This document shows, piece after piece, positions 20,999-32,606 of a stretch of 64,000 nt of DNA (positions are counted from its first letter, which is position 1; every line of letters begins with the position of its first letter). Below the pieces are notes generated by a model. That model searched no databases, had not been told where the DNA came from, and saw nothing but the letters and a program-made list of their open reading frames with translations. This DNA comes from Apodospora peruviana (taxonomy: Eukaryota; Ascomycota; Sordariomycetes; Sordariales; Lasiosphaeriaceae): positions 3,162,001-3,226,000 of the forward strand of contig JAUEDM010000005.1 of NCBI GenBank assembly GCA_033439685.1, written 5' to 3'. Both the position numbers and the translations under genes were made by a program.

Positions 20999-23900
20999 AC
21001 TAGAGGAGATCAGTGGAAAAAAAGCGCCAGTTAGTTGCTCTAGTTGAGTTCAGTGGGTGTAGTGATGGCATGCCACCTGCCAGATAATTAATAAAAAAGC
21101 TTTACCTGCGCCGCGAATGCAAGAGAGATAAAATAGCAAGTGCATGTCCTATAGTCTAGTAAATGTGCGTATAACGCAAGATGGTCCCTTGATTTTTCGG
21201 GTTGTCAGTCCCTTTCTCTCTTAGTATCTCACTGACCAACAACAACACAAAGACCATCACTTGGTGGTACCTACCTAGGGTTTCGAGATCTTACAGGCAC
21301 GAATCTAGCTTCTTCCTTTTCTTACTAACACAGGCAGATGCTCCGTCCAAATTCGGCCACTTCCCCTTTGAGGTCATCCAACGAGCAGCTACTTCAACAG
21401 TCTTCACAGCGCGCCCCATACTGGCCTAAAATCTTCACCGTCGTAACTGCCAGGGGCGGAAGAAGGATGATATCGAGAGGAACCTCACAGATATCCGTTC
21501 TTCGATGTATTGTCCGGGCTCACCTTTTGACTCAATCAGACCATCCAAGGCAGGCAGTGCGAAAGGACCTTCTCTACCGATGCGTGTCGAGGTCAGCTAA
21601 TTTGCCCCATGCTCTCAAAGTGAGATGATGATCTAGGATCGAAGGGCTGCTGCAGTGGGTTCTATATCAAGCTGATCGGGCAAGAAGATCCGGAAAGGCA
21701 TACTTGTAATATTATGCCAATTTCTTTGCAACATGGACAAAAACAACACAGGCGTATGTACTTTGTCACACAACAGTTCTTTTTGCTTGTTCTAGACTAC
21801 AGTGATGTCCCTTTCTAGTCATTCTGATTGCCTCAACGAAAGAGTATTACACATGTGTTATGTCCGAGAAGAAGGCAAGACATCGACCGGATATTAAGGG
21901 TCCACACCGGAAAAGCAAAGGCAATATCTCGTAACTGGCAAGTCCTTACTTGAAGCCAGATGACAAAATTCAGATACAGAGATACATGTTTACAAGTTAG
22001 TCCAAGTCTCCCATGCATAGTCACGGACTGCAATCGATTTTTATCATATGTAGGACGATTCCTTCAAGAAATATAAAGACAAGCATGACACTTGTCGTTT
22101 AGGTTCCTGCTATATGACGTGACCCGGTAGAGTCATCCATTTGATGCTTGGCAAGCGTGGGAAGATATGAATAGAAGCCAAATATACACATCCGTGAAAT
22201 TAATCTGGGGTAATTGTCCGACAATCGGTCTAGACTTCTCGACTGATGGCATCTGGGCAACCGTATCAGACCAACGACCAATACCATAAGGCTGAACTAT
22301 CGACGAAAGTAGTGAATTTGATTGTAGATGAACACGATGTTGGTTATCATAGACCTAACATCATGTGATAATGAAGGAGGGTGAAGGTTATGGTAAACGA
22401 CCACCCACCTTTCGGTCCTTAATGTGCTGCCGAGGGTGTTTAGCATCAAAACCGACGCCAGCAATTTGATTGCTTGCAACCATAGTCAAGCTTCTTTACC
22501 GCCAGGGTCATGTTCTTCGAAATGAGGGGACCGGTTGTAGTAGCCCCGATAACCTGCAGTCAGTGGTATTCGGCACCAAGAAGCTGGGCCCTGGGGCAAC
22601 TCCGAAATATATATGATCTGAGGAGACACGCCGAGACAATTGTGTTGTGTCAAGGATAACAACGAGAAAGAGACTCATATGACGAACCAATGGGCCTGCA
22701 CTGTAGAGTTGAAATAAGCTTGGATGAGCCGTTCCACAGCTGCGTGCTTGTCTGTTAGTGGTCGCCGTCTTTCATGGTAGGAATACAAGAGGGTGTTGTG
22801 CTGCAGCGGAAGGTGGCACAAATATGACAACGCTGCGGTGTTGAGAAGCGTGCAGCAGACGGGAGGCGACGTGTGCATGGATGGAGTGATGATGGGGGTG
22901 GTGGTTGCGGCGGAAGACATTCATTGGTGTAAAGCCCTGTCAGGAAACCTGGAACCCCATAGAGATCTTGCTTGTTCCCGTCTACACAACAGGTACTGCA
23001 CCGAATTCGAGGGTCATGAAGTGATGTGGTCAGCAAGGTAGGCATTCAAGTCAGTCACCAGTACGCAGGTGGGTTGCCAGCCGTCCCTGGAGCAGCGATA
23101 CACTCACGAATAGAGAGGGGTGGTCATGCCGACGAACCCAAACAACCGTCATTCCCCTGATCATCGGGTTTGGCGCAATCCTGCCCGTGACATTGGACGA
23201 AGAAGAGGCCGTTTAGACCTACACTCAACTAAGGTACTTGATATAATGGACGACGATGTCAAATGCCGATGCCGACAGGTCTCTCTCCAGGCTGTCCCCT
23301 CGATTCTGATATTCACACCAATGGGCAATTGTGATGGCGGCCTTTGCCATATTGGGAGGCGTTGCGATAGAAATTGTTGTTTTCTGGGCGTTCGCTGTGA
23401 GGACCTGTTGGGTTGCGTTTCAGAGTTGCGTTGAGGGCAGCCGGCCAATTGGAAGTACTGTACCTTGGTGCGTCCACGGTGGAAGGACGTCCTCTCGGCG
23501 ATGATGCTGCGAACTTGCCTAATCGAGCCGCAGAGCTTGAAATCCCTTGAAATTAGTGGATCAAGCCCCCCGCGGCAGAAAGTTTAAGTTCACAGCGGCA
23601 GCTGCACCCCTGCTAGTAGCACAGTCGGATCCTAACTTGGTTCGCACAGTCCCGCCAGCTTCGTCGACATCGGCTTATCAGGTCATGACGAAGAACCGAA
23701 CAACGCTCAATGCCTTATAACTGCACGACATCCAACCCTGAGACGATCGACCGCCGCGACAACTCTACTACACAGTAATCTTGTTTCCGGGCTCATCTGA
23801 GAGACTAGATGTAGGAGAAAAGAGGAACCTGAGAAACATCACTGTACCACGGTCCGCTGTCCACGATCCACAAAACGACGTGGTGCTACTTGCCGTTCTT

Positions 23901-25909
23901 GGATGTATGGCACTTCCGGCCGCACCGTAGCTTCACCAACAGCGGTAATGGATACCTGCAATGGAAGGTGCGCATATGACAAGCCCGCGGATCGAGATTT
24001 TAGAGATCTTATCTTGCCCATGTCGTGACGTCGCAGGACTGGGTTACCGAGTTGTGTGTGCGGCTACTTCCTGCTCGGCGCCAGGCGCCATCACTGGGCC
24101 TTGCTTCCATGCCTCGGGCCAGTATCATGAACAGTGACCGCACGGCCTCCCAACTCCCGCCTTCCCCCTCCCGGTCCCTTTGACTTACACGTATCCGGCA
24201 AGTACTGACAACACAACAACGCACCGATGTGACATGGAAGGCTTCCAACAACCATCGTCGAGGTGCGCCTGCCACTCGTCTACAGTCTAGGGAGACATCG
24301 TACCTGCTTTGCCTGCTTTGTCTGCTGTACCTGCCCATCCACCCCTCACATCCATCGATCTTGCTCTGTCTGGAGATCAATCTGCCGCGCTCTCTCATTA
24401 TGCCGCGTTAAGATTTGCACTCTTTCATCAACGACCTCTTCCCTGCGCACATCTAATGCCACCTCGTGCCTCTCTGCTTTGGGTTCGAGCTTGAAAGGCC
24501 ATCACCGGCTCAGAAACAGGCCTGGCTTTATCCAGCTATTATCACGGTTCATGTTTCTCGACATACTCATGCGCTCCTCGCCTCTCCCGGTTCCGCTTTG
24601 ATTTCTGCTAATTGCAGCCCGCCCGCTCAGTCGGTTACGCGTTCGCCTACGTCCCAAGGGCCTCACTCAATAATGCAGTCGCTTCTGCAGGCAGGCGGCA
24701 GGCGAGTCAACACCACCCTCCTCGACTATCTGATATGATGGCAGCGTGCTGCGGTACGGTATTGACCACCTCGCCGACCTGCCGTGCGCCTTCACATGGG
24801 ACCGTCGCGAGCAATGTGCCCCCCCGGAGTCCCACCGACCGGTGCCCGGCCGGTCACTGAGGAAGGGCTGTCCAAAACCTGATATAAAGGCCCTCGATAT
24901 TGCTGAATTTACCTGCGTTTGTGGGGTAGATATTGTGAACAGATGGCTTGCATGCTTGGGAAGCTGCTGTCTTTGGTCAGGCGGGATTTCGCTGGTCGTC
25001 CGCTAATTACCATCACTTTATCCAGAGTACCGATGCCACCCTTCTGACAACTACGGGCGTCAATCCTTTATTCGCGGACCCACAACGGTCATGCCTGGAG
25101 TATCTCGTCTATCTAGCTGGGGCCCTGCGCTGGAGCTTGGTCAAGCTTACCAAATTCCCAGTCGGGAAATCGACAATGTACCCTTCCCCGAAGAGGTTGT
25201 CAAGACACGCAGCTTCCGGCCGTTGCGTTGCAGCACTGCAGCCCCGAACCCACGACTGCCATCAGTCCCGGAGACCCACCCCTGTGGGATCCTGGACCGT
25301 CCCACCGTTCCCACAGTCGCCGCCCTTGAACGTGTCTTGGGACCAGTTGTGACTCCTGGCTTGGCATCTCTGTACACTCCCTGGCACAGTCGGAACTTCC
25401 CATACCCTTCGGTCAGGGATGCGGGAGGGCCTTGAAGTGCCGTGATAATCTTGGCCATTGATACTAGGGCGCCCTCCATGTGACGGAGTGGCAATCAACT
25501 TTTCATTCTCGAAGCTAGATGGACCTTGAACTGTCCTCATCTATTCGGTGGTTGTATTCACAACCCCGCCTGTCACCTCGTTTCAGGGGCTGGCAAGACG
25601 CTGCTACCCGCAATGGGCTTGCGGGAAGGAGCAGATATATACCAGGTAATGATGTGTTTCGGTCTTATCATGGGATGGTCTAGACCGTGGCCCTTCTCTC
25701 GACGCTTTGTCCTTCCTTCATCTTGCTCTTAAAGACCGAGCAGCTGCCAGTTTTTAACCAGTCCCTGATTCCACCAGCATCTTGACTTGTAAAAGGGGAG
25801 TTTGTTTTGTCTACCCACCCCCACAAGGTTCCTCAGTCTACCTACACCTGCAGATCACTTTCGCTCTTTCACACAGAACCCTTTGCTGTTATCCCCCAGG
25901 GTCTCCAAG
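20999..25909. other. 4.9-kb gene-poor region upstream of the ferric reductase
   Basis: I see no supported gene here. Overlapping open frames of 60-130 codons occur on both strands (24009-24398, 24948-25494), but none has motifs, signal peptides or C-ending codon bias. The part nearest 25910 is the ferric reductase promoter and is CT-rich (about 25800-25900), as is common in fungal 5' leaders. ATCTGATAT at 24728-24736 is one base from the ATCWGATAA site bound by SreA-type iron regulators. Confidence 0.5.
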
Positions 25910-28028
25910 ATGGCCGGACCACCAGGCACTTCCACAGGTGGAGGAGACCATACCGGTGGCGAACACTCTGGCGGTCAAGCGGCCGGGACCGGGGGAGGAG
26001 GTGGTGGTGGTGGCCATGGTAACCCGGCCATGGCTGCCTTCTTCGCCCAGAGGCAGCTGCAGACCGAGAAGATGATGAAGATATTTGCAGCCTCTATCTG
26101 CGGTCTGATTGCTGTATTCCTGGTTTTCCATTGGACCCGCTGGCTATGTGTCAAGGTGGAGCGTAAATGGAAAGGCGCTTCTGCGCTTGGGCACCCTTTC
26201 GTCATGGTTTCAAGGTATCTGTCTTCTTATCACGCGTGCTCGGGACAGACGTTTGACTGACTGGCTTTTCACCAGGAGAGTGAGGAACGTCCTTGTCCGG
26301 AAGATACCCGGTTTCAAGTCGGCTGGACATGCCTTACTGGTGGCCGTTTATGTTGCCATCAATGCCACCATCATGCTTACCAATTTGGACATCAGTATGG
26401 GCAATGTGGCTGCCAGGTGTGGTTGGTAAGTGACTCTCCACGTACTATTTCTACACTCCAGAAAAAAGCTGACAATAGTGTCATGCAAGGATGGCACTCT
26501 CCAACATGGCCTTTGTTGTGTTTTTGGCGTTGAAGAACACTCCTCTGGCGTTCTTGACGGCATACTCATACGAGCGACTGAACTGCCTACATCATGTTGC
26601 AGGCTACATCATGTTCGTCTACGTGGTTTTGCATGCCGCTCTATACACGGCCTTCTTTAACAGCCAAAACCGACTCTTGGCTATCTATGGTGAGAGGGAG
26701 CAGATTGCCGCCATTGTGACCGGCTTCGCCATCCTCAGTGTCATTTTCTCGGCAACCTTTCTCCGGCGTGTCTGGTATGAACTGTTCTACGTGGTTCATA
26801 TCTGCTCTTGGATCGTAGCTATCGTCACCATAGCTATCCACCAGCCTGAGATCGGCAAGGGAACCCTGGTAGTCACACTCTTGACTGGTTCAATGTGGGT
26901 TCTTGACCGCATCATCAGGGCTTGCCGAGTGCTGTACTACAGTTCCAACAACGAAGCGACACTTCATCCGCTTGCGAATGGAGGCACAAAGATTGTGATG
27001 AAGAAGACACCCATTGGGGCTGAACCCGGAAAGCATTGCTTTGTATGGATCCCGGCCATTCGAAAGTTTGAGACACATCCATTTACCATCCATAAAACTG
27101 AGCCGGTGGAGTTTACCGTCAAAGCACACAATGGCTTCACTCGGGATCTGCACAAATATGCCGTCGCCAACCCGGGAAGGGCAGTGACTGCCTCCGTTGA
27201 CGGTCCATACGGGACTTTCCCGGACCCGATGGAGTTTGACAAGATTGTCCTCATTGCTGGCGGTGGCGGCGCCACATTCACCTTCGGGCTGGCAGTAAAT
27301 GTTCTGGAAAGAATGAAGGAAGAGTCCCATAAGAACGTTGTCTTTATCTGGGCAGTGAAGAAGCATGGTGAGTTGAGCTCCGCAATTTCTGAATCTGTTG
27401 TTCACTTCCCTCGTTTAGCATTATCTTTAACTAGCTGTCTTCCGCTATAGAAAACCTCTCGTGGTTCAAGGAGCACCTTGACGTACTCAAATCCCACACC
27501 CACTCGCCAAAGATTGACGTGTCACTCTACGTGACACGGGCGCCCTCGTCACCTCCCACTGTCGGACATCTACACGGACTCCATTTTCATCCTATCGCTA
27601 CCGCCTCCAGATCCTCCCAGTCTTCGGAGGGAGGACGCTCACCGCCCTTGTCACCAATTTCGGCCGATGTAGAAAAGGGTGTACTCCAGCTTCCGCAACC
27701 TACACACCAACCGGCACTCACAGCAGGCGATCTGGAGAAGGAGATGGAGCGGACCGTCGAGACCCGGGTCGAGCACAAGGACGCATCCGGACAAAATGCT
27801 ACCATAACCACTATGTCACATGGATATGAACATGCTATCAAACCCGGTCGCCCAGACTTATCCTTCCTCATCCGCAACGCGGTCACCACGACACCCTCGA
27901 ACCAGCGTGTACTTGTTGCGGCTTGTGGTCCGGACGGCCTGATGCGTGTCGTGCGGACAACTACGGCGAAGCTTATACGCGGTGATGGGCCTGGGGTGGA
28001 GTTACACTGCGAGCAGTTCGACTGGTGA
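25910..28028 (+). CDS. Ferric reductase transmembrane protein (FRE family)
   Basis: Plasma-membrane flavocytochrome that reduces extracellular Fe(III)/Cu(II) with cytosolic NADPH. Four exons: 25910-26214, 26276-26425, 26490-27367 and 27451-28028; introns of 61, 64 and 83 bp; 636 aa. The N terminus is Gly/His-rich (GGGGGGGGHGN near residue 30), followed by a TM anchor near 55-75. The ferric-reductase-like core has paired heme His candidates in LNCLHHVAGYIMFVYVVLHA and VVHICSWIVAIVTIAIHQPE, and the family signature LALKNTPLAFLTAYSYERL. Cytosolic parts are the FAD-binding HPFTIH near 347, the DGPYGTF loop, the NADPH-binding GGGGATFTFG near 406-415 and the terminal CGPDGLMR. The last exon has a Ser/Pro/Glu-rich insert between the two NADPH-domain halves. 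No adjacent multicopper oxidase or permease is seen. Confidence 0.94.
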
Positions 28029-28831
28029 TGGAACTTATCTCGTCTCATGACTAGGCTGAATGTTCTATGATACCTCAAATTATACGGTGTCCGGAGTCTG
28101 GAGAATATTTTGGGGTTCAATTGTTTTGATGTATTGATTTTTATTTGATTTTGATGACTGGCAGAACTTAACTCCCCTGGTCGGCTTAGTCTGACTCATT
28201 TCCTTACCACCGTACTTACTCTTCATAGGAACGGTGCTCACGCTTCCGCTATCATTTGACTCGCTGTGCTGGAGTCCCCGCGATATCCGAATGTCTTTGG
28301 AAAGGGCCGATATGTATTTGCTGCAAGTATGATGCACATCGGCTATTCAAGATATGTTCGTTGGGTCTCTTGTATCCTCATTGGCAGGGTCGAGCAGGAT
28401 CCCGATGCAGTATCATATCACAGGGTCGTAGCTACAGTGAGGATAGATAAGCAAAACACGATATCACAACTGCCAATGGCCGTACGGAGCAATTATCCAC
28501 CATGCTGAAAGAAAACCCCGAGATCGAAACGGGAAATTGATGTGTGCTGGTCAAGTTCCTATTCCCTCGGTACGTGTCTTCTTCCTGAAAGCACGCGATG
28601 TCGTTGGATTAAACGATGGCATGTCGTCCAATTGAATGGAACTCGATGGAGCTGTGGCTTTGCCACTCGTATGTAAAATGGCTGGCGGCCCCGACACAGC
28701 TGTTGATAAGGGGAAGGTGCTCCGATGAATGCCCTGGAGGAAATCGAACTGGCGCCTAGGCTGGTCTGGAATCGGATCCGCCCACTGGGCCACTGGCTTC
28801 CGGTGGGCGGTGGCTTGCGCAAGTGGAGTTG

Positions 28832-28942
28832 AGCTCCCCAGTTCAGGTCGAACGATTTCCACTGCCAGAATAATTACCACAGCAGCTCCCCAGTTCAGGT
28901 CGAACGATTTCCACTGCCAGAATAATTACCACAGCAGCTCCC
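28832..28942. repeat. Tandem duplication, 52-bp unit, two full copies plus 7 bp
   Basis: Copies start with AGCTCCCCAGTTCAGG at 28832 and 28884 and are identical through the unit; a third partial start (AGCTCCC) is at 28936. Perfect identity suggests a recent event. It lies about 510-620 bp upstream of the CRP1-like ATG. Confidence 0.97.
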
Positions 28943-29221
28943 ACTGACCTGCCTTATCTGCCCGTTTGGGTGGACGTCCTCTATTGCAACCTGGAAGCTC
29001 TTTCCCCTCACGCGCACCATTCCAGCCGAACATTTGAATTTCGAGGATTTTCCCACTTCACTGTCTGCCGACTACTCCCCGACACCGCAGGCTCAGTTTT
29101 CGTCTTCGGCCTCTGCGCCTCCAGCTTTCCCATCGGATTGACGTCAGTGAATCGAAGAAAAGAATTGCGCCACTCCTTCGCATAGTATTGGTCGCATTTT
29201 CCCACGACCAGAGCTCCTCGA

Positions 29222-29242
29222 ACGACGACGACGACGACGACG
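29222..29242. repeat. (ACG)7 microsatellite
   Basis: Seven uninterrupted ACG triplets in the 5' leader of the CRP1-like gene. Confidence 0.95.
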
Positions 29243-29450
29243 TGTGCGTAACTGCGCGGCCGAGCTCAAACAAGCTCTCCAGTTCTCCAACATCTTGCCC
29301 CTTGTCGCATCATCCCGCGGCAACCTAGGAGCTCCTCCGCATCCATTGATCCCGGCGGGCGGCCGACAGACACAGCTTTCCTGGTCCTTCCATCGCACAC
29401 AATCAACGGTTCTACATACTTTACAGCGAACAATCAGTCAGTCGATCGCG

Positions 29451-32400
29451 ATGGGTACATTTACGTTCAAGTGGTCAGTCGCATCCCTTTCTTCTGGGTT
29501 ACGTTTACCAACGATGGGCTTGTGCAAGACTGCCCAGCGCGAAAGAGCGGGAGATTCTCTGACTCGCACGTGGGACACTAATCCGCATCTTGCGCTATCA
29601 CGACGAACTGACAGGCCCGGACGTAACGAGAGGTATTTGCTAACGTATGGCTGGTAAATGGATAGGCCCCACGCTGCCGAGGAAGTCTATGTCACAGGCA
29701 CCTTCGACAACTGGACCAAAAGCGAGCAGCTTGCCAAGGTCGGAGATAGTTTCGAGAAGACAGTGACGCTGCCCGAGACTTCCGATAAAATCTATTACAA
29801 GGTGGGTACATGTCTCAGTTTGCAACAAACCCCCCTCTTCTGTCTCTTGTGTCTTGCGATTTCCGGGTTTGCTACGCTGGAAGCGGTGATGAGGTGGCCT
29901 GCCTTCCCCATAGCCCGGCGATGTGACGGTTGGACAGAGCATGCGTGACCAGCCGGGAGGAGCCTTTGCAAGAGCCAAAGATGTTACCGTTAAGCTCAAG
30001 CGTCTCTCTAGCCTCAGCGTCCGCCCCCGGCGATGGATATTCAGACTTCGTCCTGGGTGGCTGGGAAGCGCACCCAACTGTCAATCCTGTCAATTGCAGT
30101 CCAGGCATGCGCCCATACACGTATTTGCACAGCTTCATTGCGTCCACTTTCCCCAAGAGCCGCTGCTTTGCCGTCAAGTTATGACGCAACAGCAGCTTCT
30201 GCTTACGGGGCAACGTGCGCCGTTCAGCTTTCCCCAAACTTCCCCGAAGCGAGCGAAGCAGGCGGTGAACAGGTGTGTCTTGCAGGGTCCCACAAAAGTG
30301 GAAGCTGTGGACAAGTCTTGTGCTGTGGTCCCAACTTCCTTCAGGCACTCAACTGGCGGCTGCCCACGCAGCAGGACAGGACTTGTGACTGCTGGACCTT
30401 GCGGCCGGCTGCAAACCGGGGACCCAACCGCGTTCGCACACTGACAGAGGAGCGTTGCGCCTCGGCCGGCGTCTTTTTAAGTTGAGCCCCGGGTTCCACA
30501 GCTGCTCACGCTGCTAACCTGGAACGTCCGAGCACCGTCCAACCTCCACCCCCCTCAGTTGCTTTTCTTCTGATCTCTATTTCGCTTACCAACTGGTGGA
30601 TCATATCCCGTTCACTGACGTGTTTAATTTCTCAGTTTGTCGTCGACGGCAAGTGGACTACCGACCATACTGCACCGCAAGAGAAGGACCACGAGGGTAA
30701 CGAGAACAACGTGCTGCAGCCTGAAAACATCACAAAGACAGAAGAGCCTAGTCCAGCTGCCGCAAACATGGACACCCTCAATACTGTCACCCCCGAATCA
30801 ACAACGGCCCAGTTGGCCGGCGCCGTTCCATTGGAAGAAAAGAAGGACATCGCCGCCGGCCCTGGTGCTTATCCCGAGACGCCTGCCAACGAGCTCGACA
30901 AGCAGTTCAAGGTCGACCCGCTTCCTGCCACCGAGGGCGCTGTCAATCCTGTGAAGCTTGAACCCAGCGAGAAGATCCCCGAGGGACTCAGGGCTGCAGG
31001 CATTAACGACCATGTTACGTTGGACAAGGAGTCATACGAGAAGAGCGACCGCATTCCCGGCCTCGAGATGGCGCTGCCGCCCGTCACGAACAACATGATT
31101 CCCGAGTCAAGCCTGCCCATCATCGGGCCTGATGAGGTCACAATCAACTCCGCTGCACCCAACTCGACCACGGCCGAGCTGGCTGGTAAGGTTCCTCTCG
31201 AGCCCAAAGTGCCCGAGGTGGTCAAGGACAGCCAGAGGGAGGCCCACGTCGACCCTGAGGCGAGCGCGATTAGCGAAGAAGTCAGGGAAAAGGCTGAGGT
31301 CGAGGAGGAGCTCCTGCAGAAGGTTCCCGAAGCCCCGGCTGCTGCCGAAGGCACTGCACCGTCAGAGGCTGCCAAGACCATGGGTACGATCGGTGAGGCT
31401 GTGGCAGTTGCTGGGGCTGCGGCTTTCACTGCTGCGGTCGGTGCTTCTGTTGTCGCCAAGGACACTGTTGCGAGCGTCGCATCTGATGCCGCAAAGAAGC
31501 TTCCGGATTCTCAGCAGGTCGCTACTACTTCGGACGCGGCTGTTACTGCGGCTGTTAATGCTGCTGTTGTCGCCAAGGACACTGTCGCGAGCGTCGCATC
31601 TGATGCCGCAAAGAAGCTTCCGGATTCTCAGCAGGTCGCTGCTACTTCGGATGCGGCTGTTACTGCGGCTGGCGATGCTGCTGTTAACGCTAAGGAGACC
31701 ATCACGAGTGTTGCATCGGGTGCCGTGGATAAGCTTCCCGATTCTGTCAAACAAGCTCTCCCGGTCTCTGTACAACCTGCCCCTCAGGCTAAGGAGGAGA
31801 TCCCAGCTCCCAAGGTGGAGGATGTTTCTCCCGCAGTTCCGCCCGAGGTGAAGGAGTCAATTGCGGAGTCCGGCCAGAGCCCGGAGGCTGCCACCAATAC
31901 CGGTGCGGTCGTCGACAAGCTGATGGTCGAGGCTGAGCTGCTGAAGGAGGTTAAGGAGGTTGAGCCAGCGGCGGAGTCATCGATCAAGAAGCCCGACCTT
32001 CCGGCTCCCAAAGTGGAGGATGTATCCTCCGTAGTTCCGGTCGAGGTGAAGGAGTCCATTGTGGAGTCTGGCCAGAGCCCAGAGGCCGCCACCAACGCCA
32101 CCGCTGTCGACGATAAGACGGCAGTCGAGGCTGAGCTGCTGAAGGAGGTTAAGGAGGCTGAGCCCGCGGCGGAGTCGAAGAAGGCCGAGGTTCCCGCTCC
32201 CAAGGTGGAGTATATTTCTTCTGCAGTTCCGGTCGAAGTAAAGGAGTCGATTACCGAGTCCGGCCAGAGCCCGGAGGCTGCCACGAACGCCGCTGCTGTC
32301 GACGATAAAAAGGCAGTCGAGGCCGAGTTGTTGAAGGAGGTCAAGGAGGTCAAGCCAGACGGGGAATCGCCCAAGGCCGAGGAAGCGAAGCCCGTCATGG

Positions 32401-32606
32401 CGCAGCCGGAGACGAACGGATCCAAGTCAGCTGCACCTCAGGTACCGGCTTCTGCCCCGGCTGAAAGCACCGCCGCCCCGACGATCAGCAAGCCCACCGA
32501 GGGAGCCTCCGCCGATGCTGCTTTGAAAGACAAGAAGAAGAAGAACAGACTCAGCACCATCTTCAGCAAGCTAAAGCACAAGCTTGACGGCAAAGACAAG
32601 TCGTAA
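29451..32606 (+). CDS. CRP1: CRP1/MDG1-like protein: N-terminal glycogen-binding (CBM48) domain with long acidic repeat tail
   Basis: Fungal homologue type of yeast Crp1 (cruciform-DNA binding) and Mdg1, which share the AMPK-type CBM48 fold. Three exons: 29451-29473 (MGTFTFK+TG), 29666-29801 and 30636-32606; introns 29474-29665 (donor gtcagt) and 29802-30635 (834 bp, by far the longest here); 709 aa. The CBM48 domain spans residues ~1-75: FKWPHAAEEVYVTGTFDNW, then KIYYKFVVDGKWTTDHTAP, with the carbohydrate-contact Trp of FDNW and GKW. The rest is disordered and Glu/Ala/Lys/Pro-rich. It includes two 39-residue repeats plus a degenerate third (VAKDTVASVASDAAKKLPDS) and three 64-66-residue repeats (PAPKVEDVS...EVKESI.ESGQSPEAATN). 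A basic end (KDKKKKNRLSTIFSKLKHKL) looks like a membrane- or nucleic-acid-binding helix. The first exon is tiny but needed for the ATG. Confidence 0.87.
31441..31747 (+). repeat. Coding tandem repeat, 117-bp (39-aa) unit in the CRP1-like tail
   Basis: The unit beginning GTCGCCAAGGACACTGT recurs 117 bp later with only a few changes; a diverged third copy starts near 31685. The encoded unit is AKDTVASVASDAAKKLPDS plus an Ala/Val-rich linker. Confidence 0.9.
31803..32385 (+). repeat. Coding tandem repeat, 192-198-bp (64-66-aa) unit, three copies
   Basis: Copies start near 31803, 32001 and 32193, each coding PAPKVE..S..VP.EVKESI.ESGQSPEAATN followed by a VEAELLKEVKE helix. The spacing stays in frame, so copy number can vary without breaking the protein. 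Confidence 0.9.

Larger units (their letters stand above)
28029..29450. other. Spacer and 5' leader upstream of the CRP1-like gene
   Basis: It contains the ferric reductase 3' UTR, a perfect 52-bp tandem duplication (28832-28942), an (ACG)7 microsatellite (29222-29242) and a CT-rich leader before the ATG at 29451. No gene is seen. Confidence 0.6.

Noticed and set aside
23161..23448. Cys-rich short frames that could suggest a small secreted protein
   Set aside because: No signal peptide, no believable splice sites and frames open on both strands.
24948..25494. Cluster of overlapping frames as a transposon fragment
   Set aside because: No transposase, integrase or RT motif and no terminal repeats were seen.
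29885..29970. Possible box C/D snoRNA in the long intron
   Set aside because: A box-C-like GTGATGA is present but no box D (CTGA) at a proper distance.
29872..30348. Open frames within the 834-bp CRP1-like intron
   Set aside because: Open on both strands without motifs; skipping the interval joins the CBM48 domain perfectly (YYKFVVDGKW).
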